Assembly: GCA_964036045.1 (NCBI GenBank)
Contig: OZ038388.1
Coordinates: 1,249,501-1,313,500 of the forward strand
Reading direction: 5' to 3'
Origin: Eutreptiella sp. 'Long Island Sound 2002'
Taxonomy: Eukaryota > Euglenozoa > Euglenophyceae > Eutreptiales > Eutreptiaceae
Length of the DNA: 64,000 nucleotides
The notes under the pieces: model-generated
Told to the model about the DNA's origin: nothing
What the model saw: the letters and a program-made list of their open reading frames with translations, nothing else
The model's database searches: none
In this document: positions 51,175 to 62,472 of the stretch, in pieces
Position numbering within the stretch: the first letter of the stretch is position 1
Layout of the letters: every line of letters begins with the position of its first letter
Position numbers and translations under genes: made by a program

Positions 51175-52135
51175 TAGAGTTGGGGAGAGGGGTGTAGATA
51201 AGAGGATATATATATATCTCTCTCTGGGACATCCGTTCCCTGCCAACACGGAGCGTTTTCACATTTTTTCAGACTTTTCTCAACTTTTGGTCTAATGCAC
51301 CAAAATGTCGTCACCTTGGGGGGGGTATGTGTATGCTTTTCGAAATCTGTGAGAGAACGCCGTTTCAGAAATGTATGGGTTGGGGGGGGATAGGTGACCA
51401 TATTTTTGAGTACCGAGGATGAAGTTTTTGGCGTTTCAGGGTTTTCGGGCCTCATGCTGCTCCGCTCACGCCTGCGGGACACCAACTCACAGGTCTTCCC
51501 CTGGGTGCTCCGACATATTGTGGAGTTGGAGCAAAGTGAAAGGAGGTAAATGGATGCATTTTGACGTGCTGAATCCAAATATTGTGGTCTCATGTCCCAA
51601 CTTGACAGCCTGTTCGAGAAATTCTGCCATCTTTGATTTCTTGCACTCTGGTGAGCTTGATGCTGCAAGTTGCACCACGCATCACCCGGGTGTCCAAGGT
51701 AGTTACTGGTCAAAGTCTTCAACATGTTGGGGTCTTGTGGGGACCCATGTTGCACATGTATTCTACACATCAAATGCAACAAATCCACCCGAATGACTTG
51801 ACCCTCATATGCCCATATGTTGGAGTAATGGGGGTAGGGGTGCGGTGCAGTCTGTTTGAAACCAGACTAGAACAGGCAAAAAAAACCCCAACCTGTCAAC
51901 GGTATAGGCCAATTTTTGAAAAATATGGTTCCGGACCCCTCCCTAACCCATACATCTCCGAAAAGCCTTTCAAGGGCTTTCCGAATATACCCCACATACC
52001 CCCCCCTTTGGGACACTCAGCAGGCACAAATCAGGCAACAATGGCACCGACCCCTGAAAACGCTCTGTGTTGGCAGGTTCCTCAACGTCCCAGAGAGATA
52101 TGGCATAACACGTCTACGGCCACCCCCCCCCCCCC
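51175..52135. repeat. Fold-back element with ~230-bp inverted arms
   Basis: The left arm (about 51180-51415) and right arm (about 51905-52130) are inverted copies. Examples are 'tctctgggac...tgccaacac.gagcgttttca' and 'atgtatgggtt.ggg' through 'accatattttt'. The ~490-bp centre has no ORF with a motif. It looks like a MITE or fold-back element. Terminal C/G-runs make the exact ends uncertain. Confidence 0.65.
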
Positions 52136-52684
52136 CACCCCTGTGACTTGGGGACGATTGGAGGGCACGTAAGGACCACACCCCCTATTTTAAGGGTGGA
52201 GAACACAAATAATCACCTTTGAGAAGGTTTTTGGATGGTTGGGGCGGAGCATTTGGGCATACAAAGGTGTGGGTAGGGCTAAAAACAGGGTATGACATCA
52301 CCAAAAATAGGGTCTTAACCAGTGACCTCAAAATAGCAAAATATTCAAGGTTGGCTCAAAAAATGGTACCGTGGGGTTAAGGTGCCCCTTCCTTGGCCCA
52401 TAGTAGGGCAAAAGGGTGAGGAATGCATCTAGTGGAAGGCATTGTCGGCAATGGTGTGGGATGTAGGTGGGTTTCGTGACGCAGAAAGCGCTATTTTTGG
52501 ATTTTGAGGGTATTTTTGGTGATGGTGTCACTCAGTAGGAAATACCTATTTTTAGCAACTTTGAAGGGTCATAGCGACCCACCACCGTCTCCAATCACCG
52601 TAAAACCTATTTTTTTGCGTTTCCTGACCCAAAAATAGGGCGGGGGGGGTCCCTAACCCCAACCCAACCCCGGCCGGTGGGGCC
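52136..52684. other. No gene seen
   Basis: Short frames only. Text such as 'aaaaatagggt' recurs, suggesting further old repeats. Confidence 0.4.
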
Positions 52685-52712
52685 CTGGGGGGGGGGTGGC
52701 CGTAGACGCGTT

Positions 52713-52748
<36 letters not shown>

Positions 52749-52750
52749 AT
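52685..52750. repeat. Partial copy of the fold-back end plus (TA)n
   Basis: 'tggccgtagacgcgttatgc' (from about 52697) is the inverse of the fold-back right end at 52095-52115, followed by about 14 TA dinucleotides (52718-52746). Confidence 0.75.
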
Positions 52751-53035
52751 ATAAAAGCTCCTTCTTTTCTTGAGCCTCATTTTGTTTCTGCTGACCTTGC
52801 AATACACGGTTTGGCCCGGGTGGGGCGCCACTTACACAAGTGGCCTGGAATAGACCAGGGGGCACCATGTCCTTAAACGCAAATACCACCTACCGTTGAC
52901 CCCTCCCCCCATAAACTTTGTGTTTTTTGTTCAAATTCAAGTCCAAATTTGTCACTGCCCAGTAACCTAGTAAGGACAAATTTTTAAATTTTTTGCTTTT
53001 TTTACCTAGTAAAAAAACTTTTTTCAAAAAAAGAT

Positions 53036-53108
53036 TTTACTAGGTTTTGCTACATTTTACTAGTTTTTGCTACATTCTACTAGGTTTTGCTACGTGCTTA
53101 CTAGGTTT
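53036..53108. repeat. ~21-bp tandem repeat
   Basis: About 3.5 copies of 'actaggttttgctacat', slightly varied. Confidence 0.8.
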
Positions 53109-55567
53109 CACCAAATGCCCCTCATATGCTCAGGCTGGCTGGTTGGCCATCTGGGTGCAGTCGCAGGTTATTGATTGTGGGTGGATTGTGGATTGCGGAT
53201 ATGGGATCAGGAACCAAGGATTGTGGAGGATGGTCATTTGTGGTGTCAGGAGGGGCAGGTGTATGGAAGAGGCAGACACCTTGACCTATTTCAAGATGAT
53301 CAAGCAAATCTGGTGTGCTGAGACAAGATTTTTTGAGTTCCATGTCACCACAAAATATTTTCCAGAACCCACAGTCCAGTTGAATTCCCAGAATGCCGTA
53401 GGGAAGAAGGAAGGACTGCCTCTTCAGAGTGTCCAGCCCAAAATGTACCAAAATGTTGTGCAAAATGGCCTTGTTACCTCCAATCTGTGCCCCCAAAATA
53501 CGGAAATGTAGAGCTGATGGAGCACAGATTACTCAGGGCAGATCTGCCTTTTTCAGCCACCAAGTCCTGCACCAAAGAGAATGAAAAGGTCAATTGTTAC
53601 CATACTAAACATCACCATGGCACAGCGCTGGAGGGGTCCGGCCCGACATGTCCCCTCAGCACAGTCACACAAAACAAAAAAACACAAAAAACCCCTTTCC
53701 TGATCGCTGGATGACCCACCCCCTCCTGGTCGAAGATCGAGATGTGTGCCTGTAGGGAGGCAAAATGCCAGGTGCCAGCCCTCAAAGTCATGATGCCGGT
53801 GGGTGGGGCAGTTCCAAACCTGGGACATCGTCATGGTGGCACATGAGTGTGCTCCCCACCTCTTGCATTTTTTCAATTCACCCCTTTCAACGCCAATCCA
53901 AACCAACCCACCTACACACTTTTCAATCCAGCCCCTTCATCTGTACAGCATGCAGCCTAACCCACCACTGCCACCCAGAAGCAGAGAGCATGGCCGGGCA
54001 ACCACAGAGCAAACATAACCACGGTCAGCGGTGCAGCCTCTTGCTCTGTCGGCGCCAAAGGCTCTTTACCACATGCTCCCACTGGGACACAGGGATAAAG
54101 ATTCCAGCCTTTACGCCCAAGGCCTATGCTCCCATGAACAAATGCACTCTCTCTCTCCCAGCCCCTTCATCTGCAACCCAATGGGTAGACAACCAACCCA
54201 CCTATCCATGCGTAGAGGATTCCCTCCTCAAAAGGTGAACAAGTACATATGCCCAGTACGTACTAACTAGCTCTTATGGCACAGCCCCCGTCAGGACCCC
54301 CCAACCCACACCAACAGTGAACAAAAGGAACAACCGGCTTGGGCGCTGGCACGCGCCAAGAAAATTTTTATGGCCTCTGTGGACCGGGACACAGAATTTT
54401 TCCCCCATGTTCCCCAACAGTATTATATCAGCGCAGGTGACGCATGCGATGTAGGCTTGCCCGTGGGGACAACATTCCCCCTTTTTGTTACCACTCCCTG
54501 CAGCTTCTCCATGAAGCACATTTGAGTCTGGGAACCTTCGGCTGGACCGCCACAGCTAAGTTTGCGCAGATTGGGTAGAGTGCACACTATGTACACCCTC
54601 TGGAAATCGGTCTGCTGAATTGCCAATCACCATTGAGTCATTATCTCATGCCGTGATTTGCTCCCCACTTGCTGTTGACGTCCATGTGCCTTGGCACTTC
54701 TTGGAATGTGCCAGAATCAATGACATGTGCGAGAGTTTCCCCTTGAAGGAGTATGTTACCCAGCACCAGAAGATTGCATAATTTAGATCAATTTGAATTG
54801 CTGGTATCATTTACTGCATCAGGTAGAGGTGTCCCAAAGCCTTAAGGTGTACAGGTCGGAGCACTTGCTGCTATGATTGAGTGAATTTTGCAAAGAGATT
54901 TTGACGATCTGCAGAGGAGACGCAGACGGCACAAGTGGCATGCATCCATAAAATTGAAGTGGTTGCAGAGCAACTGTGGATGATGAATGATTTTCCCAAC
55001 AGTTAACATCAGCTCGTCTTGTACTTTTTGGGGTTGTCCTTCTGCATTTTCCCACCTACCAGACAACCTGTGCTATAGCAAAAAGCCACGTGCACCTCAG
55101 CAGCACTGCCAGTCAATGCACACAAATCACCAACATGACTTGCATTCACCTGTCATATACGCACTGGCAGGTTTTAGGGACAATTTTGTGGTGATGTATG
55201 CTGGAGAGCATGTGGGGTAGCGGCTGACACAGCACACGCACAGTGTGAAGATTTAGCCGTCTGGCCCGTCCAAGCAGCTGTAGATTGACTGGTGGCTCGG
55301 TCGGAAGAGCAATAGTTCCCTCCACTATTGGGACAAGGGTAGGAAAAATCCACAAGGTAGGAAAATACACCAGGCTAGGACAAAATCATTGTTCGTGTTG
55401 GCTTCTTGATTCTACAATGTTTGCAGGAGTGAGGGATGTCATGTGGCACATGGATTTGCTCTCCTCAGTAGCCATTTTGGGAGGGGGTAAAACTCAGTCT
55501 TTTCTGGGTAAACTTGCCATAAAAGTTGCGCACGACGCGCGCATGGCGCAGATACTACCCCTGTCTC
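53109..55567. other. Intergenic, no gene recognised
   Basis: Frames up to 157 codons (53765-54238, plus) carry no domain and look like chance. The stretch may include upstream exons or the promoter of the gene at 55690, but no splice-consistent model stood out. At 55284-55317 a D-arm-like GCTC...GAGC and an AATAGT...ACTATT hairpin give a weak tRNA-like impression. Confidence 0.4.
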
Positions 55568-55572
55568 AAGTT

Positions 55573-55599
55573 TGTGTTTGTGTGTGTGTGTGTGTGTTT
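55573..55599 (+). repeat. (TG)n microsatellite
   Basis: A TG/GT run of about 27 bases lies 90 bp upstream of the coiled-coil gene, probably in its leader intron or promoter. Confidence 0.85.
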
Positions 55600-55689
55600 T
55601 TCCACTGTTTCAACTTGACAGACTGCCGGGACTGTCTTTCCATCTGCCACACACCATGCCTCATTTGCAGACATATCGAAACCATCACA

Positions 55690-56130
55690 ATGTTCGCCCC
55701 TGCTGCCACTCCATACGGCTTTGGTACCCTTGGAAGTGTTCCTCAATTCGGTGCCCCAATGCCTGCACTCTCTATGCCCATGTCGATGGTGCCTGCAGCA
55801 GCTCCAGCCCCTGCTCCAGCTCCTGCAGTTAAGCTGCCAGACCCTCCCAAGGTCACTGAGAAGCTGAGTGTGACCCCTGACCGTGTGGAGAAGCTGTTGG
55901 AGCAGGCCTACGCCCGTCTGGAGACTTTGGGCAACCAGCTGCGTGCTGCTGCCTCTGAATTGGAGGAGATCCGGGCTGAGATCCTGACCGCCAACAATTT
56001 GTGTGACTCTGAGCTGCGCAGCCAATTGCAGCAGGCCAATGACGAGATTTACAAGCTTCGCAACTCGCTGGCAGAGTGTGCAGAGCGCAAGGTGAACAAG
56101 ATGGACAAGAAGGATCTGATGGATATCTAA
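55690..56130 (+). CDS. Small coiled-coil protein, host gene
   Basis: 146 residues from ATG at 55690 to TAA. Upstream, 'cctcatttgcag' ending at 55670 could be the acceptor of a leader intron; the same frame is open above it but is not protein-like, which supports this start. Residues 1-49 are Pro/Ala/Met-rich ('SMPMSMVPAAAPAPAPAPAV'). Residues 58-132 form a long amphipathic helix ('VEKLLEQAYARLETLGNQLR', 'LEEIRAEILTANNLCDSELR'), and the tail is basic then acidic ('KMDKKDLMDI'). Codon use is strongly biased to C/G-ending codons (CTG, GAG, AAG), unlike the AT-richer flanks, suggesting good expression. No family is recognised; a cytoskeletal or scaffolding role is possible. Confidence 0.65.
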   Translation: MFAPAATPYGFGTLGSVPQFGAPMPALSMPMSMVPAAAPAPAPAPAVKLPDPPKVTEKLSVTPDRVEKLLEQAYARLETLGNQLRAAASELEEIRAEILTANNLCDSELRSQLQQANDEIYKLRNSLAECAERKVNKMDKKDLMDI

Positions 56131-56157
56131 ACGGTGCATGGCTCCATCATAAGGCTC

Positions 56158-56163
56158 AATAAA
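56158..56163 (+). terminator. AATAAA polyadenylation signal
   Basis: It lies 28 nt after the TAA of the coiled-coil gene and is followed by T/G-rich sequence ('tctgttctggtttgggttg'), a canonical eukaryotic 3' end. Confidence 0.6.
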
Positions 56164-57352
56164 TATTCTGTTCTGGTTTGGGTTGTTTTGACGAATCGGA
56201 TGGTCATATGCAGAGGTAACTGCTGACAGTGAGTTGCCATCCCTGATGGGATATAGATTTGTAAACGCAACGCAGCTCATGCTATTTTACTGCATTTGCC
56301 TTTTGCAGTAACACACATTATGGAGACATGTGATGGTCCCCTTTCGCCCATCCAGTGCTGTGCTTATCCCAGAGCTCGCTCCGTCATACTGTAATTCTTT
56401 GGTACTATTTTAGACCCCTTCCACTCTTCATTGAATATGGCTCTGCTGTTGCGTTTGCCAGCGGGAGGAGGTCAAGAGGGAAGCAAACTGTGAGGCTGGA
56501 CTCTCGCTTTGGTCATTTCAACCACCGGCACAAAAAATCACGCATTCATGTTGCAGTTGCTCATCCTGTGCCTCCCTTTTGCCCAGCTTCTGTCAGCTCC
56601 CTCCCTCAGCACGTAACTTCCCCCCCCCCCCTTTAAGAGGACTTTTGGTCGGCATTGCAGGAAATTATTATGGCACCCCTCAGTGGTCTCTTTCTTGTTC
56701 CCTCGTCTGAATGTTGTTTTCGTTGTTGTTGTTGGGGAACTCGATTCTTTCTTGCAAGTGTCAGGAGAAGGACGTGCCTTTGGGTTGATTGTTCACTTAC
56801 TAGGATTGGAAATGGAAAATGGGTTACTCTGCTTTCTTGTTTCCTTTCTCCAACATTGATATTGCTGGAAATAGGGAGATGCACATGGCATAGTTCAAGG
56901 TTTTTTTTGTGGTCTGGATACCCTACCCAAGTCCAATTTTGCAGCCATATTGGTTTCTCCCCACTTTGGGGACCTCCAGAAGGCAAGGGCTATGTAGCCA
57001 TATTGATTGCTCCCCACTTTGCGGACCCCGAAGGCCGGGGTTGGGTGGACAGGTGCCTTGGTTGATCCCGCCCCCCTCCCCTGGGGGGGTTCTGAAAAGT
57101 GGGTGGGGGGTCCAGTTCCCGCCCCCCCTTGACCCCTGACCCTTGCTGTCATTGCTCATCACCTGTGCATGCGTGTGTCCACATTTGTGCCCCGATGCCC
57201 ACACCCCACTGCAACGTGGTGTGCAGTATGGTGCAGTAGGCTTGTCACTGAACCCACAGCCATAGCTCCTGAGTTGGCCACACACTGGGATGGGATATTT
57301 GTGGCTCCTGGCAAGTCAGTCTCAGAGTGCACAGCATATGGGGGAGCCTCAA
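56164..57352. other. Intergenic with a ~55-bp duplication
   Basis: 'ccatattg.tt.ctccccacttt' occurs at about 56945 and 57000 in tandem. No ORF with a motif is present. Confidence 0.5.
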
Positions 57353-58028
57353 GCGCAGTGCGCGCGCAGTGCAACTATTTGGGCGTCTGGCTGTACTAGA
57401 GACGCATACTTTGAGATACTAGGGGCCCCTAGGGGCATCATGGTGACCCCTAGCGGAGGTTTTGCAAGGTGTAGCACGTTTGGGTCAAGGCATGGCAAGG
57501 CGTAGCATGGTTGTGTCAAGGCATGGCAAGGCGCAATGCTCGTGTGCACACATTGATCTATTGTGCTTGCACATATGCTATAGGACTTCACACCCCCCTC
57601 CTCCTTTCTTAGACACAATTTCTTCATGGATTTGGGTCTTGGCGATCAGGTGTTCTACACCCGCTCCAACGGCGTGCGAGTTCTTGCCACGGTGGTTGGG
57701 AGGGCGGGAGATGGGCTCATCCACTTGGAGTACTACCAAGATGCACTACGGGTGGTGAATCGCCAATGCAAGATGGAGTCCATGTGTACTTAGTTGACAA
57801 TGGAACAGAAAGACAGTTTTGTGTTCTTGAGGGTGGCGACCAATGCGCTGTTCATGGCTTTTTCAGTTGTGCATGATGTGTGTTATGTGAAGGGAAGGTA
57901 GTTTGCAACTTTCTTGAGCTGGGGCAGTTTGGGTCACCTAATTCTAAGGGCGTTTCCAAGGGGTTTGCTTGGGGGCTCTTCGGGGGGAACATAGTCTAAA
58001 AGTAGCGCGCAGTGCGCGCGCAGTGCAA
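57353..58028 (+). mobile_element. Short relative of the 28-kb DNA transposon
   Basis: Bounded by identical 22-bp GC-rich direct repeats (GCGCAGTGCGCG...) at 57353-57374 and 58007-58028. The left ~90 bp ('ctggctgtactagagac', 'catcatggtgacccctagcg') is nearly the same as 28198-28290, and the right end shares 'aaaagtagcgcgc' with 29567-29579. No transposase, so it is non-autonomous. It lies just upstream of the decayed LINE. Confidence 0.65.
57626..57793 (+). pseudogene. Short ORF remnant inside the non-autonomous element
   Basis: 55 codons: 'MDLGLGDQVFYTRSNGVRVL', then 'GLIHLEYYQDALRVVNRQC', ending TAG. It looks like a real protein fragment, a small beta-rich domain, but I cannot name it. It may be a leftover of a second transposon protein or captured host sequence. 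Confidence 0.4.
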
Positions 58029-58075
58029 AGATTCCCCCTATCTCCAGCGCATTGGGGCATTTCAGGTATGGTGTA

Positions 58076-58303
58076 AATATGGCAAGGCACTATACCGCCC
58101 TCTGTTGGAGGCCGTGGAGGAGGGGTTGAAGCGGTTAAGCTCCGGGGGCTCACGTGGGTTGGATGGACTTCAAGCCCCCAGTTTTAAAACGTTCAAGTCG
58201 GTCTTCGTGCCGCATATGTTCCTTATGCAACAGGCGCTAGCACAGGGGTGTCTACTGGAGTCGTGGTTCCCGGCAATAGTAATTGTGATCCCTAAAGAGA
58301 CAG
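58076..58303 (+). pseudogene. LINE RT N-terminal fragment
   Basis: Reads 'LYRPLLEAVEEGLKRLSSGG', 'SRGLDGLQAPSFKTFKSVFV' and 'GCLLESWFPAIVIVIPKE', the fingers region of a LINE reverse transcriptase. It stops where a repeat-rich stretch begins (58304). The catalytic RT core is missing. Confidence 0.65.
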
Positions 58304-58338
58304 GCATACATGTATGCAACCTAGGCATACATGTATGC
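58304..58338. repeat. Two copies of palindrome GCATACATGTATGC
   Basis: Perfect 14-bp palindromes at 58304-58317 and 58325-58338 (21-bp period), exactly where the LINE coding sequence breaks off. Confidence 0.85.
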
Positions 58339-58794
58339 AACCTATGTATGTGTGCATGTAGGCTCAAGTGCTTGGAGAAAAGACATGGTCACTCTTGTGG
58401 AGCGATGTCAGTGTGAAAAGGGGGAAGTGTGGGCGGGGAGGGGTGGGAAAAAGGGGGGAAAGGGGGGGGACCCTCTGAGTGAGCCCTGAGTGAGCCCCCA
58501 ATGAGCTCTCTGAGCCATTTGGCGCGCTCAGTGAGGGCTAAGTGAGAGCTGAGTGGGAGCTAAGTGAGCCGGCTCTGTGACGGCTCAGTCGGGCGCTTAG
58601 TCAACTGAGCCGTCACCATGAAAAGTACCCCCCCCCCCCCCTTGAACCTTGACCAAGTGAGTATCTAAAACTTCTAAAAACATTAAATGCACATTACCTA
58701 GCATGCAAAAAGCACAACAAACAAGCACAAAGACATCGCAATGCACAACTGAGCCCCAAATAAGCCCCAACCTCACATTTCCAATTAGCCCCTA
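58339..58794. other. Filler between the LINE fragments
   Basis: G-runs, then a degenerate repeat of 'gctnagtgag' (58475-58615), a C-run (58629-58642) and AT-rich sequence. It replaces the central RT of the LINE. Confidence 0.6.
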
Positions 58795-61018
58795 GTGAGC
58801 CGCAGGTACATACGCCCGGGGGACTCTGCCCACGACCCTGGGCCCGCTCCCACTGCAGTGCATGCTCACCCGGGTACCCCTGGTAATGGGCGAGCACCCG
58901 AGCCTGCAGATCGGCAAGGCGGAGGCGAGCCTGGCGAAGATAGAGTGCGCGCTCTACCGCCTGCGCACGGCCTACGTGCTCGTCCTCCGTATCGTCCTTG
59001 CGTACGTAGTCTCAGCCCTGGACTATGTCTACGAGGCCATGCCGCCGTGCCCGACGCGCCTTCGCCGGACGCAGAGGGCGGTGGACAGGGTCTTGACTAG
59101 GGCGATGCGGGTGCCGCGGAACGTGCCCAGGGCCCTTCTGTGGATGCCCGTCGCAGGCGGAGGCTTCGGCTTCCCCCACCTGTACAGCCGGATGCGCCTC
59201 CGGCATGTTCAGGGGTTTCTCAGGGCCATGGATTCGCGTAGCGTACTCTCGCGAGAACGTCCGCGCCCTCCGCCACCCAGACCACTGGAAGAGCCTGGAT
59301 GGCCCGGACCAGTAGCTCCTGCTCCACACCATGGCCGAAACCCACCTGGAGGTGCACGGTCTCCCGGCGGCAACTGCGCAGCCAGCGGCCGTGGACATCC
59401 GGGTGTACCGACCATACGAGTCCGGGGGGGGTCCTCCTGGCCGCGGATGGGGCGATGGAGGTCACGCCCAAAGGCGACACCCTGGGCTGGGGCGCGCTTG
59501 TAGCGTATGCCGCGGGGATCCTTGCGACTGTCGCCTGAGGGGTCCTGCCGCGGGCCGCCAGCCCATGGGCCACTGAGTGGGCGGGCAAGCCGGAGGAGTG
59601 GCGCCTCGCCAAGACGCTGGGTGTGGCCCCCGCAACGGTCCAGTACGTAGGGGCAGACTATACCTCCGCCACCCTCGGCGGTGACGGGGGCGTCCCCTCC
59701 CAATCCCCCTGGGTGGACAGGGTCCGGGTCACCTTCGCCGAGCCTTTGGGGCGCGGCCGGCCCGACCTGTAGGTGCCAGCGCAGCACAACACCCAGTGGT
59801 CAGGCCTCCTGTCCCACCTCCAAGCATGCGCCCACGACCTGGCGGCGTCGGGCCTGGGCATTGCGCGCGAGGGCACGTACCCGCTCCCGAGCGCACTGGA
59901 CGGGACGGCCCAGCTATTCTCATCGCGCCGCCTGGTGACGGCGGTCCCGCGGGAGATGGACCGCCTCTACGCCCAGCTGGGGGCCCCGTCCGTCACCTTC
60001 GTCCGGGGCCCGCTAGGAGACGACCAGGCTCTGCAGGCCTGGGCCCAGCTCCTGGCCGACGGGGAGGTGCCAACGGAGAGCCTCAGGTTTGCGGCCTAGG
60101 TGCGCATGGCGCCCTCGACCCACACCTCGGCGCACGCGGAGTTTCACTATGCGTACTGCTCGCAGCCGTGCAAGGGGTGGGGGGATCACATGGTCCGCTC
60201 CTGCCCCGTGGTGCTCGCAGCGGCCGTGACCGGTTTCCGGGCCATGTGCGCCCTACTGCGGTCCCGGGGTTATGCGGTATGCTGGCGCGACTCCCTGGGG
60301 CCCACGGTCTACCACAAAGTAGGCCGCACCTCGCATTGGAGGCCGGCGCGGGACGAGGACGTGGTCGTACAATCCGAGAGCTGGGACGTGGCCATCGGGC
60401 TCATGTGGGCCAAGGCCCCGTAGCCCTGACCTGCCCGCGAGCGCGCCGCCCTGATGGCGGGGTACCTGCGGGCAGTGGCGGACTAGGTGGTGCTTCCACC
60501 GCCCGCCCGGTGGACGCGCCTGATGCGCGCCGGCAGGAGCGGCTGGCCGGTGGGCTTGTCGTGCCCCCTCGCTGACGCTGGCACCCTGCTACGCTACGCC
60601 ATGGGCGAGTGCGCGTGCGCGGTAGCTGGGCTGCACCATGAGCTGGTGGGCCGCGCCGTCCCCATGTCCGTGCTGGACCCGGCAGAACGTGGGGCGTGCC
60701 CGGATGTGGTCCTCAGTGTGGGCACCCCGCCGCCCCTGCAGGGAGCCACCCCGGAGGTGGTCCTAGCCCCGCCCGCAACCTGCCGGGCACTATTCCCGGG
60801 TTTTACTATCCAGCCGCTCGGGGATGGACCCTTGCTGGCGTTCCTGGCGGGGGCGGCGCCACCCGGCCTCCTCGCGGCCCTGCAGGCCTTCTTCCCCGTG
60901 GAGGCGGCACCCCCGGGGGACCTGCCGGCGTAGGGCGAGGGTCCCGAGCCCCAAGCCGGTGACCCCGACCTGGGCGTGGAGCTCGACGTCGACGAGGATG
61001 ACGAGTACCTCCTTAGCT
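58795..61018 (+). pseudogene. Decayed LINE ORF2 C-terminal part (RT thumb region and RNase H)
   Basis: The start reads 'ALDYVYEAMPPCPTRLRRTQ', 'VDRVLTRAMRVPRNVPRALL' and 'MPVAGGGFGFPHLYSRMRLR'. The RNase H-like part reads 'LLAADGAMEVTPKGDTLGWG', 'SPWATEWAGKPEEWRLAKTL', then 'VPAQHNTQWSGLLSHLQACA', and a C-terminal extension runs to 'LDVDEDDEYLLS'. A frame change sits at the G-run near 59425. Stops interrupt otherwise coding frames: TAG at 59313, 59770, about 60097, 60421, 60484, 60931 and 61018; TGA at about 59536 and 60427. The GC content (about 70%) is far above the surroundings. This is a dead copy of a LINE different from the one at 33-37 kb. Confidence 0.65.
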
Positions 61019-61890
61019 AGTCGCTCCCCCCCCCCGCAGTCCCGACCCGGCATCGGGGGGGGAGCCCGTCGGCTTAGCCCGCGGCCGGACAGCCCCCCGC
61101 CCAGGGCTGGGATCCCCGGCGCTGCGTGCAGCCCCGGGGTGACCCAGCCGCCGGGACTTGCAGGACAGCGTCGCCCCGGTGGGCCATGACCTCGCCCCCT
61201 GCACGCCGCCCTCCTCTCTCTGGTGACCGGCGTGCCGCGCCTCGGCCCGCAGCGCAGGCGCACCTGAGTGGGCCATGACCTCGCCCCCTATGGCCGGCGG
61301 GGCGCCTAGCGTACACGGGCACCCTGCGCACGCCACTGCTTGGCCCTCCCTGACCTCCCCGACGCACACGGCTGGCCCAGTCTTAGCGGGCAGACGAGCG
61401 CACCGTCGGCCCCACCGCGGGCCGGCGGCAGAGCCTGCGCGAGTACAAATGACAGAAGCTTTCGTATCGCAGCAAATGGCCAGCCCCGTGCCCGCTCTGC
61501 CTGCCCTTGTCACGTGCATCCGCCGATGCAACCGAGGGACGAGCACCAGGAGGTTAGGGCGACCCGCAGGGGCGGGAGGGGGCCGCACGGGGGGAGGGTT
61601 CGGGTAGAGGCTGAGGTCCGGGAGCGGCGCCAGGGTGGCACACACAAGTGCCAGGTCGGCGAGGAGGGGAGACACCTGCTCCCGACCCCCCCCCCCCCCC
61701 CAGCAGGGACGCCCCTCCCCCAATTTTTGGCGAGTGCCGTCGCGGGCCCAGCCCACCTCCACCCGTCACCGGGCCCAGGGGCACGGCCACCCCGGAGATA
61801 TGTTCCGGCAAGGCGCGACCTAAGTCGTGGACCCGGTCATGCCTGCACGCCCCCTCCCCCCCGCTGGCTTAGGCGGCTCTATACGCACGT
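61019..61890 (+). other. GC-rich 3' region of the decayed LINE
   Basis: No motif. 'tgggccatgacctcgccccc' occurs twice (about 61179 and 61270). GC content falls sharply at about 61885, which probably marks the end of the insertion. Confidence 0.5.
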
Positions 61891-62088
61891 AGACTTCGTT
61901 GCTAAAAGGCACGATTCATGGCGATTTCAACATCCGTTTTTTGCACCCAAAAAAAGCATATCATTTTTTCGGCCAACCCCACGTGGATTTTCATCGTGGG
62001 ATACAACAACCTCGCCTTTTGTTGCTCTTAGAGCTGCACATATACACCCCCGCTTCAGGGCTTGGAATCTTAGCATTTGAAATTTTTG

Positions 62089-62104
62089 GGCACTGCAGTG
62101 CCCA
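62089..62104. repeat. 16-bp palindrome GGGCACTGCAGTGCCC
   Basis: Perfect here. Close variants lie at about 62331-62345 (gagcactgcagtgccca), 62908-62922 (gagcactgcagttccca) and 63903-63917 (ggaactgcagctccca). Each is followed by 'aaa' and AT-rich sequence. Confidence 0.8.
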
Positions 62105-62472
62105 AACCTTCTGGTTGTACTTTTTAGGGGGGTCATTGAAAGTGTGTGTCTAGTTGTCTCTATAGGTGAATCCACATTGCACAAAGTTACTCCACGCTTG
62201 CCCCCCTCTTGTCAATCGGGTCGTAACGTGTTGTTGTTGTTCTCATAGGCGCTTGTACGATGTATTGAAACGGAACTCTCACATTCATGTACCCAGTATG
62301 GGCTAAAATTTGACTTTCACTACTTTTGAGCACTGCAGTGCCCAAATTTTTAAAAAGTTGGCAAATTTACCCGCTTCAATTCATTGTGGTGCATAGGTTC
62401 CTCGAAGGGCAAGAAAGGCCAACACCTGTGCTTGCGTTGCGTTGGGTGGCATTCATGGTACCAAATATTTTT

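Noticed and set aside
53765-54238. 157-codon plus-strand ORF
   Set aside because: Composition is Ser/Pro/His-rich without motifs, and no splice or poly(A) context was seen.
55284-55317. tRNA gene before the coiled-coil gene
   Set aside because: A D-arm and an anticodon-like hairpin can be drawn, but there is no T-arm or box B.
55466-55482. Match to the dinoflagellate spliced leader (GTAGCCATTTTGG)
   Set aside because: Only 13 bases agree, the ends of the leader are missing, and the nearby AATAAA signal is not typical of dinoflagellates. Too short to place the organism.
58304-58338. CRISPR-like short repeats
   Set aside because: Only two units with no variable spacers, in a eukaryotic context. 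No CRISPR array was seen anywhere in the window.
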